64,000 nt of DNA from Halobacillus fulvus (GTDB lineage Bacteria > Bacillota > Bacilli > Bacillales > Halobacillaceae): contig SCFO01000001.1 of assembly GCA_004078665.1 (NCBI GenBank), positions 460,377-524,376 on the forward strand, given 5' to 3'. Below the pieces are notes generated by a model. The model made no database searches, had not been told where the DNA came from, and saw nothing but the letters and a program-made list of their open reading frames with translations. Both the position numbers and the translations under genes were made by a program. Positions 43,258 to 51,722 of this stretch are shown one piece after another (position 1 is the first letter of the stretch; every line of letters begins with the position of its first letter).

Positions 43258-43722
43258 ATGAAGATGGCAAAGGAAAAACTAAACGAAAACAATTTCGAAA
43301 AACAGAGCAAATCCTATCAGCCTAAACCTCCCTACGTCCTCAATTGTATGAAGGCGTTTATCGTCGGGGGACTGATATGCGTGTTTGGTGAAGCCCTTTC
43401 GCAGATGTATATTCACTGGTTTGGGTTTAGTGAGGAAAAGGCAGGAGACCCTACAGTCACGACGTTGATCTTATTGTCGGCCCTTTTGACCGGATTCGGC
43501 ATTTATGATCGTATCGGACAATTTGCAGGAGCGGGATCAGCTGTACCTGTTACAGGGTTTGCAAACTCCGTGACATCAGCGGCATTAGAGCATAAGAGTG
43601 AAGGGATCGTACTTGGTGTGGCAACCAATTTGTTCAAACTGGCCGGCTCAGTCATTGTATTCGGTGTCGTTTCTGCCTATGTATTAGGCATAATTCGCTA
43701 CACATGGTCGTTATTTTTTTAG
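43258..43722 (+). CDS. spoVAC: Stage V sporulation protein AC (channel subunit)
   Basis: A 154-residue membrane protein. In B. subtilis SpoVAC acts as a mechanosensitive channel for Ca-dipicolinate release. After a basic, Asn/Gln-rich N-terminus (residues 1-28), helices follow (KAFIVGGLICVFGEALSQMY; TTLILLSALLTGFGIYDRIG) and the loop GAGSAVPVTGFANSVTSAALE, a motif shared with SpoVAE. The start has AAGGAGTTATGAAG upstream. Thirteen bases before spoVAD. Confidence 0.94.
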   Translation: MKMAKEKLNENNFEKQSKSYQPKPPYVLNCMKAFIVGGLICVFGEALSQMYIHWFGFSEEKAGDPTVTTLILLSALLTGFGIYDRIGQFAGAGSAVPVTGFANSVTSAALEHKSEGIVLGVATNLFKLAGSVIVFGVVSAYVLGIIRYTWSLFF

Positions 43723-43734
43723 GAGGTCATCATC

Positions 43735-44748
43735 ATGACAAAGACAGGAAAACAGTCCTGGACATTTACAAAGCCTGTATATATTCAATCTACAGGTACA
43801 TCTGTTGGACCTTTGGAAGGGAAAGGACCTTTGAAAGATACATTTGATAAGGTACACGACACCCTTCACTGTGAAGAGAAGAACTGGGAACTTGCTGAGC
43901 GTCGACTGATGATGGAAGCGGTGCATACGTGCTTGCAAAAGGCGGGGGTGGATGCTTCAGCTGTAGATTTATTTCTTGCTGGGGATTTGTTGAACCAGAA
44001 TGTGACAGGTAACTATGTAGCGCGACAGCTTCAGATACCATTACTCGGGATGTTCGGAGCCTGTTCAACAAGTATGGAAACTTTGGCTACCGGTGCCGCG
44101 TTAGTTGGAGCCGGCTATGCAGGAAACGCCCTTGTATCCGTAAGCTCGCATAATGCGACAGCAGAGCGTCAATTCAGATACCCGACGGAATATGGGGGAC
44201 AGAAGCCTCAAACGGCAACATACACCGTAACAGGAAGCGGTGCCGCATTTGTTTCGACCAAGCCTTCAAGTATTAAGGTAGAAGCGGCGACGATCGGCAA
44301 AGTGGTGGATTATAAAGTGAAGGATCCGTTCGATTTGGGGTCCGCGATGGCCCCTGCGGCATGGGACACGATTAAAGCGCATTTGGAAGATATGGGAAGG
44401 ATTCCATCCGATTATGACCTGATTGTAACCGGGGATTTATCTGCTGTTGGAACGCCTATTTTAAGAGATCTAATGAAACAGGATGGGTACGATATCTCTG
44501 AGGTTCACCAAGATTGCGGCATGTTAATTTATCATAGTGATCAGCCGGTTTTCAGTGGGGGAAGTGGCTGTGCATGCTCAGCTGTTGTCACCTATGGGAA
44601 GCTTATTGAAGAGATGAAAAAAGGGACGTATAACCGTATTCTAGTTGTAGCCACGGGAGCTCTGATGAGTCCGACGATGCTTCAGCAAAAAGAAACGATT
44701 CCTGGAATCGCACATGCGGTTGTGCTAACAAAGGGGGAAGAACAGTGA
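43735..44748 (+). CDS. spoVAD: Stage V sporulation protein AD (DPA-binding subunit)
   Basis: A 337-residue soluble protein with a thiolase-like fold that binds dipicolinic acid at the spore inner membrane. Typical pieces are [35 protein letters not shown]-like [38 protein letters not shown] and the C-terminal [18 protein letters not shown]. Strong ribosome site TAGGAGGTCATC. It overlaps spoVAE by four bases. Confidence 0.95.
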   Translation: MTKTGKQSWTFTKPVYIQSTGTSVGPLEGKGPLKDTFDKVHDTLHCEEKNWELAERRLMMEAVHTCLQKAGVDASAVDLFLAGDLLNQNVTGNYVARQLQIPLLGMFGACSTSMETLATGAALVGAGYAGNALVSVSSHNATAERQFRYPTEYGGQKPQTATYTVTGSGAAFVSTKPSSIKVEAATIGKVVDYKVKDPFDLGSAMAPAAWDTIKAHLEDMGRIPSDYDLIVTGDLSAVGTPILRDLMKQDGYDISEVHQDCGMLIYHSDQPVFSGGSGCACSAVVTYGKLIEEMKKGTYNRILVVATGALMSPTMLQQKETIPGIAHAVVLTKGEEQ

Positions 44749-45095
44749 CCTTTCTTTGGGCTTTCTTAGTAGGAGGAGCGATTTGTGTTATAGGTCAGCT
44801 GTTGCTGGACGTTGCGAAATTGACTCCTGCACATGTGATGTCTTCTTTTGTAGTGGCTGGTGCCGTTTTAGATGCTTTTGATTTATATGACAACCTGATC
44901 GATTTTGCAGGTGCCGGGGCAACGGTTCCGATTACAAGTTTTGGCCATTCTCTCCTTCACGGGGCGATGGAACAAGCCGATGAACATGGATTTATGGGTG
45001 TGGCGATCGGCATATTTGAACTGACTTCTGCAGGTATCGCCTCGGCGATACTATTTGGATTTATCGTAGCTGTCATATTTAAACCGAAAGGGTAG
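44745..45095 (+). CDS. spoVAE: Stage V sporulation protein AE (SpoVAEb type)
   Basis: A 116-residue membrane protein with three to four helices, related to SpoVAC. The loop [21 protein letters not shown] is the counterpart of the SpoVAC loop. It corresponds to SpoVAEb of B. subtilis. The soluble SpoVAEa that sits between AEb and AF in B. subtilis is missing here: only 20 bases separate this gene from spoVAF. Confidence 0.93.
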   Translation: MTFLWAFLVGGAICVIGQLLLDVAKLTPAHVMSSFVVAGAVLDAFDLYDNLIDFAGAGATVPITSFGHSLLHGAMEQADEHGFMGVAIGIFELTSAGIASAILFGFIVAVIFKPKG

Positions 45096-45115
45096 ATGAA
45101 AGGAGGGGGAAGCAC

Positions 45116-46579
45116 GTGCCAGTGAATAAAGAAACACCGATTGTAATGAATCTCGAACAAAATAGGCGGGTGATGGACGAGCGGGTTGGAGTGGACCAGT
45201 CCTTTGATATTGGATTCAGGACATTATCGATTCTTGATCGGGAGGTCAATCTCTATTATCTCACGGGGCTGTGCGAAACGCCGATCATCGTTGAACTTAT
45301 GCGTCAGTTGTTCGAGCTGGACGGAGAGGATGACAGCAAAACGGTCTTCAAAAGGATTCAGGATGATATACCTCATCAGCAGGTAGAAGCTACACCTACA
45401 ATCGAAAAATGCATTACTCAGCTTCTGTCTGGCTTGATCGTTATATTTATCGATGGAGAGACAGAGGCCTTGATTGTGGATGTAAGAACGTACCCGGGAC
45501 GTACCCCGGAAGAACCTGATACAGAAAAAGTCATTCGCGGTTCAAGAGATGGCTACACCGAAAACATCATAGAAAATACAGCTCTTACTAGAAGAAGAAT
45601 TCGTGATGAGCGATTACGGAATGAAATCATGCAGGTCGGGGAACGGTCGAAAACGGATATTTGTTTGTCTTATATCCAGGACGTGGCGGACCCTGGCTTA
45701 GTTAAATTACTTAAAGAAGAAATTCAAAATATCGATGTGGATGGTTTATCGATGGCAGACAAAACACTTGAGGAATACCTTGTAAAACAGGGCGCCAACC
45801 CTTTCCCGCTCGTTCGTTATACGGAGAGGCCGGATGTTGTATCGGCCCATTTATTTGAAGGGCATGTCATCGTGATGGTCGATACATCTCCAAGTATGAT
45901 CATTACTCCGACCACGTATTTTCACCATGTTCAGCATGCAGAAGAGTTCAGACAGTCCCCTGTGGTGGGAACGTTTGTGAGATGGGTACGGTTCTTTGGG
46001 ATTTTTGCTTCTGTATTTCTTCTTCCTTTATGGATGTTGTTTGTCCTTCAGCCGGATTTATTGCCGCAACCACTTTCGTTCATCGGCCCTAATGAGGAAA
46101 GCAGTATCCCGGTAGTCTTTCAAATTCTATTGGCAGATGTCGGCCTTGAGATGTTAAGGATTGCTGCCATTCATACGCCGACACCATTATCAACGGCGAT
46201 GGGTCTGATAGCCGCTGTCTTAATCGGTCAAATCGCAATCGATGTAGGAATGTTTGTCCCGGAGGTCATCTTATATGTTGCGGTCAGCTCGATTGGGACG
46301 TATGCGACGCCGAGCTATGAACTGGCTGTAGCAAATAAAATATCCCGGATTCTTCTTGTTCTATTCGTAGCTTTATTTGGAATCAAAGGCTTCATCATTG
46401 GGGTGACGGCTTACGTATTAATCCTTGCGAACACAAAATCGTTAAACACCCCGTATTTATGGCCTTTCCTGCCGTTTAATGCGAAAGCGGCTTCACAGAT
46501 TATCTTACGGATGGCGATGCCGACATTAAAAGTGCGTCCTAGTATCGTCCATCCTCAAAACAATCATAGACAGCGTTGA
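45116..46579 (+). CDS. spoVAF: Stage V sporulation protein AF (GerA family)
   Basis: A 487-residue protein of the GerA/SpoVAF germinant-receptor A-subunit family. A soluble N-terminal region (to about residue 285) is followed by membrane helices (WVRFFGIFASVFLLPLWMLF; IPVVFQILLADVGLEMLRIAA; and more). In B. subtilis SpoVAF supports germination with FigP. It starts with GTG after AAAGGAGGGGG. Last gene of the spoVA operon; a hairpin follows. Confidence 0.93.
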   Translation: MPVNKETPIVMNLEQNRRVMDERVGVDQSFDIGFRTLSILDREVNLYYLTGLCETPIIVELMRQLFELDGEDDSKTVFKRIQDDIPHQQVEATPTIEKCITQLLSGLIVIFIDGETEALIVDVRTYPGRTPEEPDTEKVIRGSRDGYTENIIENTALTRRRIRDERLRNEIMQVGERSKTDICLSYIQDVADPGLVKLLKEEIQNIDVDGLSMADKTLEEYLVKQGANPFPLVRYTERPDVVSAHLFEGHVIVMVDTSPSMIITPTTYFHHVQHAEEFRQSPVVGTFVRWVRFFGIFASVFLLPLWMLFVLQPDLLPQPLSFIGPNEESSIPVVFQILLADVGLEMLRIAAIHTPTPLSTAMGLIAAVLIGQIAIDVGMFVPEVILYVAVSSIGTYATPSYELAVANKISRILLVLFVALFGIKGFIIGVTAYVLILANTKSLNTPYLWPFLPFNAKAASQIILRMAMPTLKVRPSIVHPQNNHRQR

Positions 46580-46623
46580 TCGTATTGCCCCTCCTTTAAC
46601 GATGTGATAAATTAAAACAAATA

Positions 46624-46657
46624 AGAAAATGTTCCTTGTAAGGGGCATTTTCTTTTC
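46624..46657 (+). terminator. Terminator between spoVAF and lysA
   Basis: AGAAAATGTTCCTT pairs with AAGGGGCATTTTCT (two G-U pairs) and TTTCC follows. It should end the spoVA transcript. Confidence 0.75.
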
Positions 46658-46709
46658 CTGTACCAACAGCATTGTAAAGGTTTTTTATATAGGAAAGGAT
46701 GGGGGAAAC

Positions 46710-48017
46710 ATGAGAAGCATCGATGTGAACGATCAGGGACAACTAATTATTGGAGGTGTTTCCGCCAAAAAATTGGCCGAACGATACGGCACTCCTTTAT
46801 TTGTATATGATGTCTCGGAAATTAGAAAAAGAGCAAGAGCCTTCGTTCAAACGTTTGAAGACAAAGGAGTAAGCGCCCAGGTGGCTTATGCAAGCAAAGC
46901 CTTTTCTTCTGTAGCCATACTCCAGGTCGCGAAGGAAGAAGGTCTCAGTTTAGACGTTGTGTCAGAAGGGGAACTACATACCGCGCTTGAAGCGGGATTC
47001 CCTGTCGATCGCATTCATATGCATGGCAACAACAAAAGCATCCCCGAGCTCGAGATGGCTGTCCAGAATCAAATCGGCTGTATTGTCGTCGATAATTTTT
47101 ATGAAATCGAACTATTGCAATCGATCCTTGCGGAAAAAGATGAAACGATGAACGTGCTCATGAGGGTTACGCCGGGTATAGAAGCCCATACCCATGACTA
47201 TATTCTGACCGGACAAGAAGATTCAAAGTTCGGTTTCGATTTGTCGAGCGGACAAGCCGAAGAAGCTTTTCTGAAAATGAATGAGGATGCACGTATAAAT
47301 GTGCTTGGACTTCATTGTCATATCGGCTCTCAAATCTTTGAAACACAAGGCTTTGAAATGGCTACTCAGAAACTTTTCTCGACATTGCAGGACTGGAAAG
47401 AACGATTTGACTATACAGCCACAGTTCTCAACTTGGGGGGTGGATTCGGAATCCAGTACACGAAAGAGGATGATCCGCTCGAGCTGAATGATTATGCGCA
47501 TGCTCTGATCGAACAAGTGCAGGCGTTGTCCGAATCCAATGATTACCCAATGCCAGAAATATGGATCGAGCCAGGCCGTTCGATCGTCGGAGAAGCTGGA
47601 ACGACATTATATACGATCGGTTCGATTAAAGAAATCCCCGATGTAAGAACGTATATCTCCGTTGACGGTGGGATGACGGATAACATTCGCCCAGCCCTTT
47701 ATCAGGCGAAATATGAAGCGGCCCTTGCAGAGAAAATGAATGAAAAATCAGAAAAAACATACTCGATTGCAGGGAAGTGCTGTGAGTCCGGAGATATGCT
47801 AATATGGGATGTGGCGTTACCGAAAGTCGAACATAAAGATTTGCTTGCAGTTTTCAGTACGGGAGCGTATGGTTATGCTATGGCAAGTAATTACAACCGC
47901 TTTCAAAAACCTGCTGTGGTCTTTGTCGAAAACGGTCATCACCAATTAGTCGTGCGTAGAGAAAGCTATCAGGAAATGACACGACTTGATTTATCTTACG
48001 AACACAGGGAGGAGTAA
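46710..48017 (+). CDS. lysA: Diaminopimelate decarboxylase
   Basis: A 435-residue PLP enzyme of fold type III that makes L-lysine from meso-diaminopimelate, the last step of lysine synthesis. The PLP Lys is Lys63 in VAYASKAFSS. The phosphate-binding glycines are in LNLGGGFGIQY, and the second substrate motif is AGKCCESGDML. The start at 46710 follows AAAGGATGGGGG; a longer frame from 46629 is not preceded by a ribosome site and begins in the terminator. It lies after spoVAF and before ppiB, as in B. subtilis. Confidence 0.95.
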   Translation: MRSIDVNDQGQLIIGGVSAKKLAERYGTPLFVYDVSEIRKRARAFVQTFEDKGVSAQVAYASKAFSSVAILQVAKEEGLSLDVVSEGELHTALEAGFPVDRIHMHGNNKSIPELEMAVQNQIGCIVVDNFYEIELLQSILAEKDETMNVLMRVTPGIEAHTHDYILTGQEDSKFGFDLSSGQAEEAFLKMNEDARINVLGLHCHIGSQIFETQGFEMATQKLFSTLQDWKERFDYTATVLNLGGGFGIQYTKEDDPLELNDYAHALIEQVQALSESNDYPMPEIWIEPGRSIVGEAGTTLYTIGSIKEIPDVRTYISVDGGMTDNIRPALYQAKYEAALAEKMNEKSEKTYSIAGKCCESGDMLIWDVALPKVEHKDLLAVFSTGAYGYAMASNYNRFQKPAVVFVENGHHQLVVRRESYQEMTRLDLSYEHREE

Positions 48018-48023
48018 TAAAAA

Positions 48024-48458
48024 ATGAAACAAGCAACGATTCAATTTGAGAACGGCGAGAAGATGTTGATTGAGCTATACGAGGAGGCAGCACCGAATAC
48101 GGTCGCAAACTTCGAGAAGCTCGCGAATTCCGAATTTTACGATGGTTTAACGTTTCATCGTGTAATTCCAGACTTTGTGATCCAAGGAGGCTGCCCTGAT
48201 GGAACAGGCGCAGGCGGTCCGGGATATACGATCAAATGTGAAACAGAAGGAAATCCTCACAAACACGAACGCGGATCTCTTTCCATGGCGCACGCTGGAA
48301 AAGATACAGGCGGAAGCCAATTCTTCGTTTGTCACTCTGCTCAGCCACACCTAGACGGCCGTCATACGGTATTTGGAAAAGTTGTGGAAGGCGTAGATAC
48401 AGTCGATCGTGTCCGTGTCGGAGATGTGATGCAACAAGTGAGAGTGGAAGATAAGTAA
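48024..48458 (+). CDS. ppiB: Peptidyl-prolyl cis-trans isomerase, cyclophilin type
   Basis: A 144-residue cytoplasmic cyclophilin. Key parts are [19 protein letters not shown] (catalytic Arg and substrate groove), [17 protein letters not shown], and [16 protein letters not shown]. It speeds protein folding at prolyl bonds. No signal peptide. It is six bases after lysA (GGGAGGAG ribosome site), so both may share a transcript. Confidence 0.94.
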   Translation: MKQATIQFENGEKMLIELYEEAAPNTVANFEKLANSEFYDGLTFHRVIPDFVIQGGCPDGTGAGGPGYTIKCETEGNPHKHERGSLSMAHAGKDTGGSQFFVCHSAQPHLDGRHTVFGKVVEGVDTVDRVRVGDVMQQVRVEDK

Positions 48459-48470
48459 ACAAGGTGATCC

Positions 48471-48914
48471 ATGGGTGTAACTTTCCTTAACCTGATCATT
48501 TGGATGGCTCCCCTTAGTTTGTTTGCACACGAGCTTGGCCATGTCATGATGGCCCGCCTCTGCCGCGCTGAGCAGTCTGAAATACGGATTGGAACAGGAA
48601 GGGAACTTTTTGCTTTAGTCACTGGGCGTATGCGCGTGCAGGTTGGCTGGATCTTCTTTCATGGTGCACATTCGGTTAATACAAGGAAACAGGAATTCAA
48701 CCGCTTTGAAAAAGCTATGATAAGTGTCGGAGGACCTTTGATTAATAGTGGATGTGCAGCTCTCATCATGTTGACGCCTCTTCATGATTTATCACGCCAA
48801 TTTGTGATACTGGGATGGTTCAATGTGTATCTGACGGTCATCAACCTAATTCCTTTTTCGTTGAAAGGAAAAAAATCAGATGGATATACCGTTTGGAAAG
48901 CTCTTTGTTCCTGA
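48471..48914 (+). CDS. Small M50-like membrane metallopeptidase homolog
   Basis: A 147-residue membrane protein with HELGH at residues 20-24, the zinc-binding motif of site-2-type proteases, inside a hydrophobic helix. The end reads NLIPFSLKGKKSDGYTVWKAL, with SDG where S2P-type enzymes have the third ligand (N/D-P-D-G), so all three zinc ligands may be present. It is shorter than classic SpoIVFB/RseP and lacks a PDZ domain. It starts 12 bases after ppiB with AAGGTGATCC. Substrate unknown; activity is inferred from motifs only. Confidence 0.65.
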   Translation: MGVTFLNLIIWMAPLSLFAHELGHVMMARLCRAEQSEIRIGTGRELFALVTGRMRVQVGWIFFHGAHSVNTRKQEFNRFEKAMISVGGPLINSGCAALIMLTPLHDLSRQFVILGWFNVYLTVINLIPFSLKGKKSDGYTVWKALCS

Positions 48915-48979
48915 CGGGTTGATTTTCACAAGAGCATCCGCTATTCTATTATAAGTTGGATACTCGGAGGATTGGGAAC

Positions 48980-49069
48980 ATGAGAAAGAAAAATTGGACT
49001 TTATTAATCATACTAGTGATCTTCAGCATTGCTTGGGGCTTGTTTTATTGGTTTGGCATTGCTATGTAA
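48980..49069 (+). CDS. 29-residue single-TM peptide
   Basis: A short ORF (MRKKNWTLLIILVIFSIAWG, then LFYWFGIAM) with two basic residues at the start followed by one hydrophobic helix. GGAGG lies nine bases before the ATG. A promoter-like pair TTGATT-N17-TATTCT is present at about 48920-48948. Such peptides can be subunits of membrane complexes or prophage-like toxins, but nothing decides here. It stands in a 230-bp gap that otherwise has no gene. Confidence 0.5.
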   Translation: MRKKNWTLLIILVIFSIAWGLFYWFGIAM

Positions 49070-49146
49070 TGATGAACATCACAAGGTGAACAAGGATTGA
49101 AAGTAAAGGGGTCAACATCCATTATTTTCATAATTGAGGGGTTATT

Positions 49147-49512
49147 ATGTTAATTCGTTACAAAAAGTCATTTGAAAAAATTGCTATGGGATTGCTATCT
49201 TTCATGCCAGAGGTTTCCGATGTGAAAATGCTCCAGGATATTATTCGGGAGTATGAGGAAAATGCGGACTGGCACCTTTTGCTGTGGAAAGAAGAGGATA
49301 TCCTTGGAGCAATCGGGGTGCGAATTGAAGATCATGAAGCTGTCATTCAGCATGTATCGGTCAATCCGTCACACCGCAATCTTGGAATTGGAAAACGGAT
49401 GATTCTTTCTGTCCAAGAACAATATCAAGCGAATTTTCATATTTGTGCAAGTGAGGCGACTGAATCCTTTGTATCAAAGTGTGAATTGGAACGCCCGTCT
49501 TCACAAGTATAA
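49147..49512 (+). CDS. ribT: RibT-like GNAT protein, possible frameshift at 3' end
   Basis: A 121-residue GNAT-fold protein. The start MLIRYKKSFEKIAMGLLSFM and the acetyl-CoA segment HVSVNPSHRNLGIGKRM match B. subtilis RibT closely. There RibT ends the riboflavin operon; here no other rib gene is present. Function in riboflavin metabolism is not proven. The end may be altered: from about 49480 the next frame stays open for a further 30 codons (ending VYLVYARA) up to a stop right at the terminator. A single missing or extra base could explain this. Confidence 0.8.
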   Translation: MLIRYKKSFEKIAMGLLSFMPEVSDVKMLQDIIREYEENADWHLLLWKEEDILGAIGVRIEDHEAVIQHVSVNPSHRNLGIGKRMILSVQEQYQANFHICASEATESFVSKCELERPSSQV

Positions 49513-49574
49513 AGAGGCGTGGGCTAAAAAAGGACAAGAAAGCCAATCGGTGTATTTAGTATATGCAAGAGCGT

Positions 49575-49617
49575 AAACGCATGAAGTCTGGCTATTAGAC
49601 TTCATGCGTTTTTGTTT
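49575..49617 (+). terminator. Terminator after ribT
   Basis: A perfect stem AAACGCATGAAGTCT/AGACTTCATGCGTTT with a seven-base loop, followed by TTGTTTG. It begins at the stop codon of the alternative frame, 60 bp after the ribT stop. Confidence 0.88.
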
Positions 49618-49638
49618 GAAACGATTTGTTGTCTGTAT

Positions 49639-50115
49639 CTAATGATCCGTTCTTTTTCGTGTTTTATGTTTGTGCACAATCCGCTCATTTCTTGAATCGT
49701 CACGGTTTCCGAATGAATGCTCCATTTCTTGACATCTTTTAATGACTTGAGCTTTAAGGGAAGGGTCAATAATCGGTAAATTAACGCTTCTATAGGCTTT
49801 TTCTAGCTGTACAGACCGATTCAAATCTTCCAGTTGAGCGGTAAGTTCATCCGCATCCAAACCGATTTTAATAAGTTCACTCCGACACATTTGAATTCTG
49901 GATGTACATCGCTTGAATAATTTATCTGCTCCTTTAAAGTTTTTCCGTCTATAATGATAAAGACCTACGGACAGCTGAATGAGAAATACCCAAACAGAGT
50001 CCCTGTTTTTTGGATCAGATTGTTTCCAGTAATCCTCGAGAACCTCATGGCACTCGAAATAATCACGGGACCCATGAAAATAAGCTAGAAATTCGATATA
50101 ATGAGAAGGATACAT
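49639..50115 (-). CDS. ypuF: DUF309 family protein (YpuF)
   Basis: A 158-residue helical protein of the DUF309 family. The signature is FHGSRDYFECHEVLEDYWK near the N-terminus and VFLIQLSVGLYHYRRKN. It corresponds to B. subtilis YpuF, which also neighbours scpA (ypuG). Function unknown. A basic tail (KHKTRKRTDH) ends the protein. Divergent from scpA; the two starts are about 110 bp apart. Confidence 0.85.
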   Translation of the reverse strand: MYPSHYIEFLAYFHGSRDYFECHEVLEDYWKQSDPKNRDSVWVFLIQLSVGLYHYRRKNFKGADKLFKRCTSRIQMCRSELIKIGLDADELTAQLEDLNRSVQLEKAYRSVNLPIIDPSLKAQVIKRCQEMEHSFGNRDDSRNERIVHKHKTRKRTDH

Positions 50116-50224
50116 AAAATGCCTCCAAATAGTCTTTGTACGTTCATTTTAAGTAAAGATCATTTAAGATACAATCAGGGCAAAAGACATTTGGAAACGG
50201 GAAATAGAGAAAAGGAAGTTTTTG

Positions 50225-50965
50225 ATGACAAAAAGCTATCAAGTGAAAGTGGAAGGCTTTGAAGGACCGCTGGATTTGCTGTTACACTTGATCAATCGTT
50301 ACGAAATCGATATTTATGACATTCCGGTCGCTCAGATAACAGATCAATACATGCATTTTATACAAACGATGAAGGAACTTGAATTGGATGTGGCAAGTGA
50401 ATACCTTGTCATGGCCGCAACTCTTCTTGCTATGAAAAGCCAAATGCTCTTACCTAATACGAGCATGGAAGATGTAGAAGAGGAGCCGGAAGAAGATCCA
50501 AGAGAAGATTTAATGCGCCGTCTGATCGAGTATCGTAAATATAAGCAGGCTGCACAGGAATTGAAAGACAAAGAATTAGATGCGAATCGTATTTACACAC
50601 GTCCGCCGATGAACGTGGAGGATTCCGGTGAAGAGGAGATACAGAACAAACCCGGAGAAGCCTCCATTTACGATATGATCCAGGCGATGAGTAACTTACT
50701 GAAGCGGGCTAAACACCAGGCTCCTCAGGAAGCCAAAGTGGAGCGGGATGAGATTCCGATCCAATTGAGAATGGAGGAGATCCTTGACCACATCAAGGTA
50801 AAAAAAGAAGGCGTGCCGTTCAACCAGTTATTTGTTCAAAAAACACGCTCTCATATCGTTGTGACCTTCATGGCTTTGCTCGAACTGATGAAAAGCAATG
50901 ATATTCGTTGTGTACAGAAGGAACACTTTGATGAATTAATTGTCTTTCCATTAGAAACCGAATAA
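50225..50965 (+). CDS. scpA: Segregation and condensation protein ScpA (kleisin)
   Basis: A 246-residue kleisin that bridges the two SMC heads, forming the SMC-ScpAB complex for chromosome compaction. The N-terminal Smc-binding part (VEGFEGPLDLLLHLINRYEIDIYD) and the C-terminal winged helix (VKKEGVPFNQLFVQKTRSHIVVTFMALLEL) flank an acidic linker (VEEEPEEDPRED). The ATG at 50225 is preceded by AAGGAAG; the TTG one codon before is less likely. scpB follows 73 bp later. Confidence 0.95.
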   Translation: MTKSYQVKVEGFEGPLDLLLHLINRYEIDIYDIPVAQITDQYMHFIQTMKELELDVASEYLVMAATLLAMKSQMLLPNTSMEDVEEEPEEDPREDLMRRLIEYRKYKQAAQELKDKELDANRIYTRPPMNVEDSGEEEIQNKPGEASIYDMIQAMSNLLKRAKHQAPQEAKVERDEIPIQLRMEEILDHIKVKKEGVPFNQLFVQKTRSHIVVTFMALLELMKSNDIRCVQKEHFDELIVFPLETE

Positions 50966-51038
50966 ATCAGAGTGGCGTGTTCATGAAAGTAAAAAAGAGA
51001 TGACAAAGAAAAAGAAAGTTTTGGAAGAGGGATACATC

Positions 51039-51629
51039 ATGAATCTTGAAGAATATCAAGCCATTATTGAAGGGGTGCTGTTTGCTTCAGGGGAAGAAGG
51101 GGTAACACTTCAGAAACTGAGCCGCCTGCTCGACATGGAACAATGGGAGGTCAGTCAAATCGTTGAAGATATGGTGGACGGATACAAACATACTTCCCGT
51201 GGGATCACCATTATGAATTCACAGGACACCTTACATTTGACGACAAAACCGGAACACGCCCATTACTATAAACAATTACTGGATTCTCCTGGCACTACAA
51301 GACTATCTCAGGCAGCACTTGAGACGCTTGCGATCATTGCTTATCAGCAGCCGATTACGAGAATTGAAGTGGATGACCTACGAGGGGTTAAGAGTGATAG
51401 GGCGGTATACACACTGGTCAATCGTGGACTTATAGAAGAAAAAGGGAGAAAAGATGCAATTGGTCGCCCGATTCTGTATGGAACTACAAAAGAATTCCTG
51501 ATTTACTTTGGTTTAACTTCCATAGAAGAATTACCACCGCTATCAGAATTTGCAGAGCAGGCTGATGTGGAAGACGAGGCCGACCTGTTTTTCGAGAAGT
51601 TTACGGATGAACCAGATATGGACGAATGA
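51039..51629 (+). CDS. scpB: Segregation and condensation protein ScpB
   Basis: A 196-residue protein made of two winged-helix domains (LEEYQAIIEGVLFASGEEGVTLQKL; LETLAIIAYQQPITRIEVDDLRGVKSD) and an acidic tail. It forms a dimer bound to the middle of ScpA. The start at 51039 is chosen because GGAAGAGGG lies at the right distance; a frame from 51000 also exists. A terminator follows the stop codon. Confidence 0.95.
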   Translation: MNLEEYQAIIEGVLFASGEEGVTLQKLSRLLDMEQWEVSQIVEDMVDGYKHTSRGITIMNSQDTLHLTTKPEHAHYYKQLLDSPGTTRLSQAALETLAIIAYQQPITRIEVDDLRGVKSDRAVYTLVNRGLIEEKGRKDAIGRPILYGTTKEFLIYFGLTSIEELPPLSEFAEQADVEDEADLFFEKFTDEPDMDE

Positions 51630-51662
51630 CAAGAGCCTCTAAGAGGCTCTTGTCTTTTTTTA
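51630..51662 (+). terminator. Terminator of scpAB
   Basis: ACAAGAGCCTC/GAGGCTCTTGT perfect stem, three-base loop, then CTTTTTTT. Confidence 0.94.
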
Positions 51663-51663
51663 A

Positions 51664-51692
51664 TCATAAGCTTGTCTCTATCCACATAAAAT
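51664..51692 (+). promoter_or_regulatory. Candidate sigma-E promoter of dacB-spmAB
   Basis: CATAAAAT (51685-51692) fits the sigma-E -10 box in 7 of 8 bases; TCATAA lies 15 bp upstream as a weak -35 box. The dacB operon is sigma-E dependent in B. subtilis. Confidence 0.45.
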
Positions 51693-51722
51693 GTAGCAAA
51701 CGATGATGGCGGGGAGGAACTC

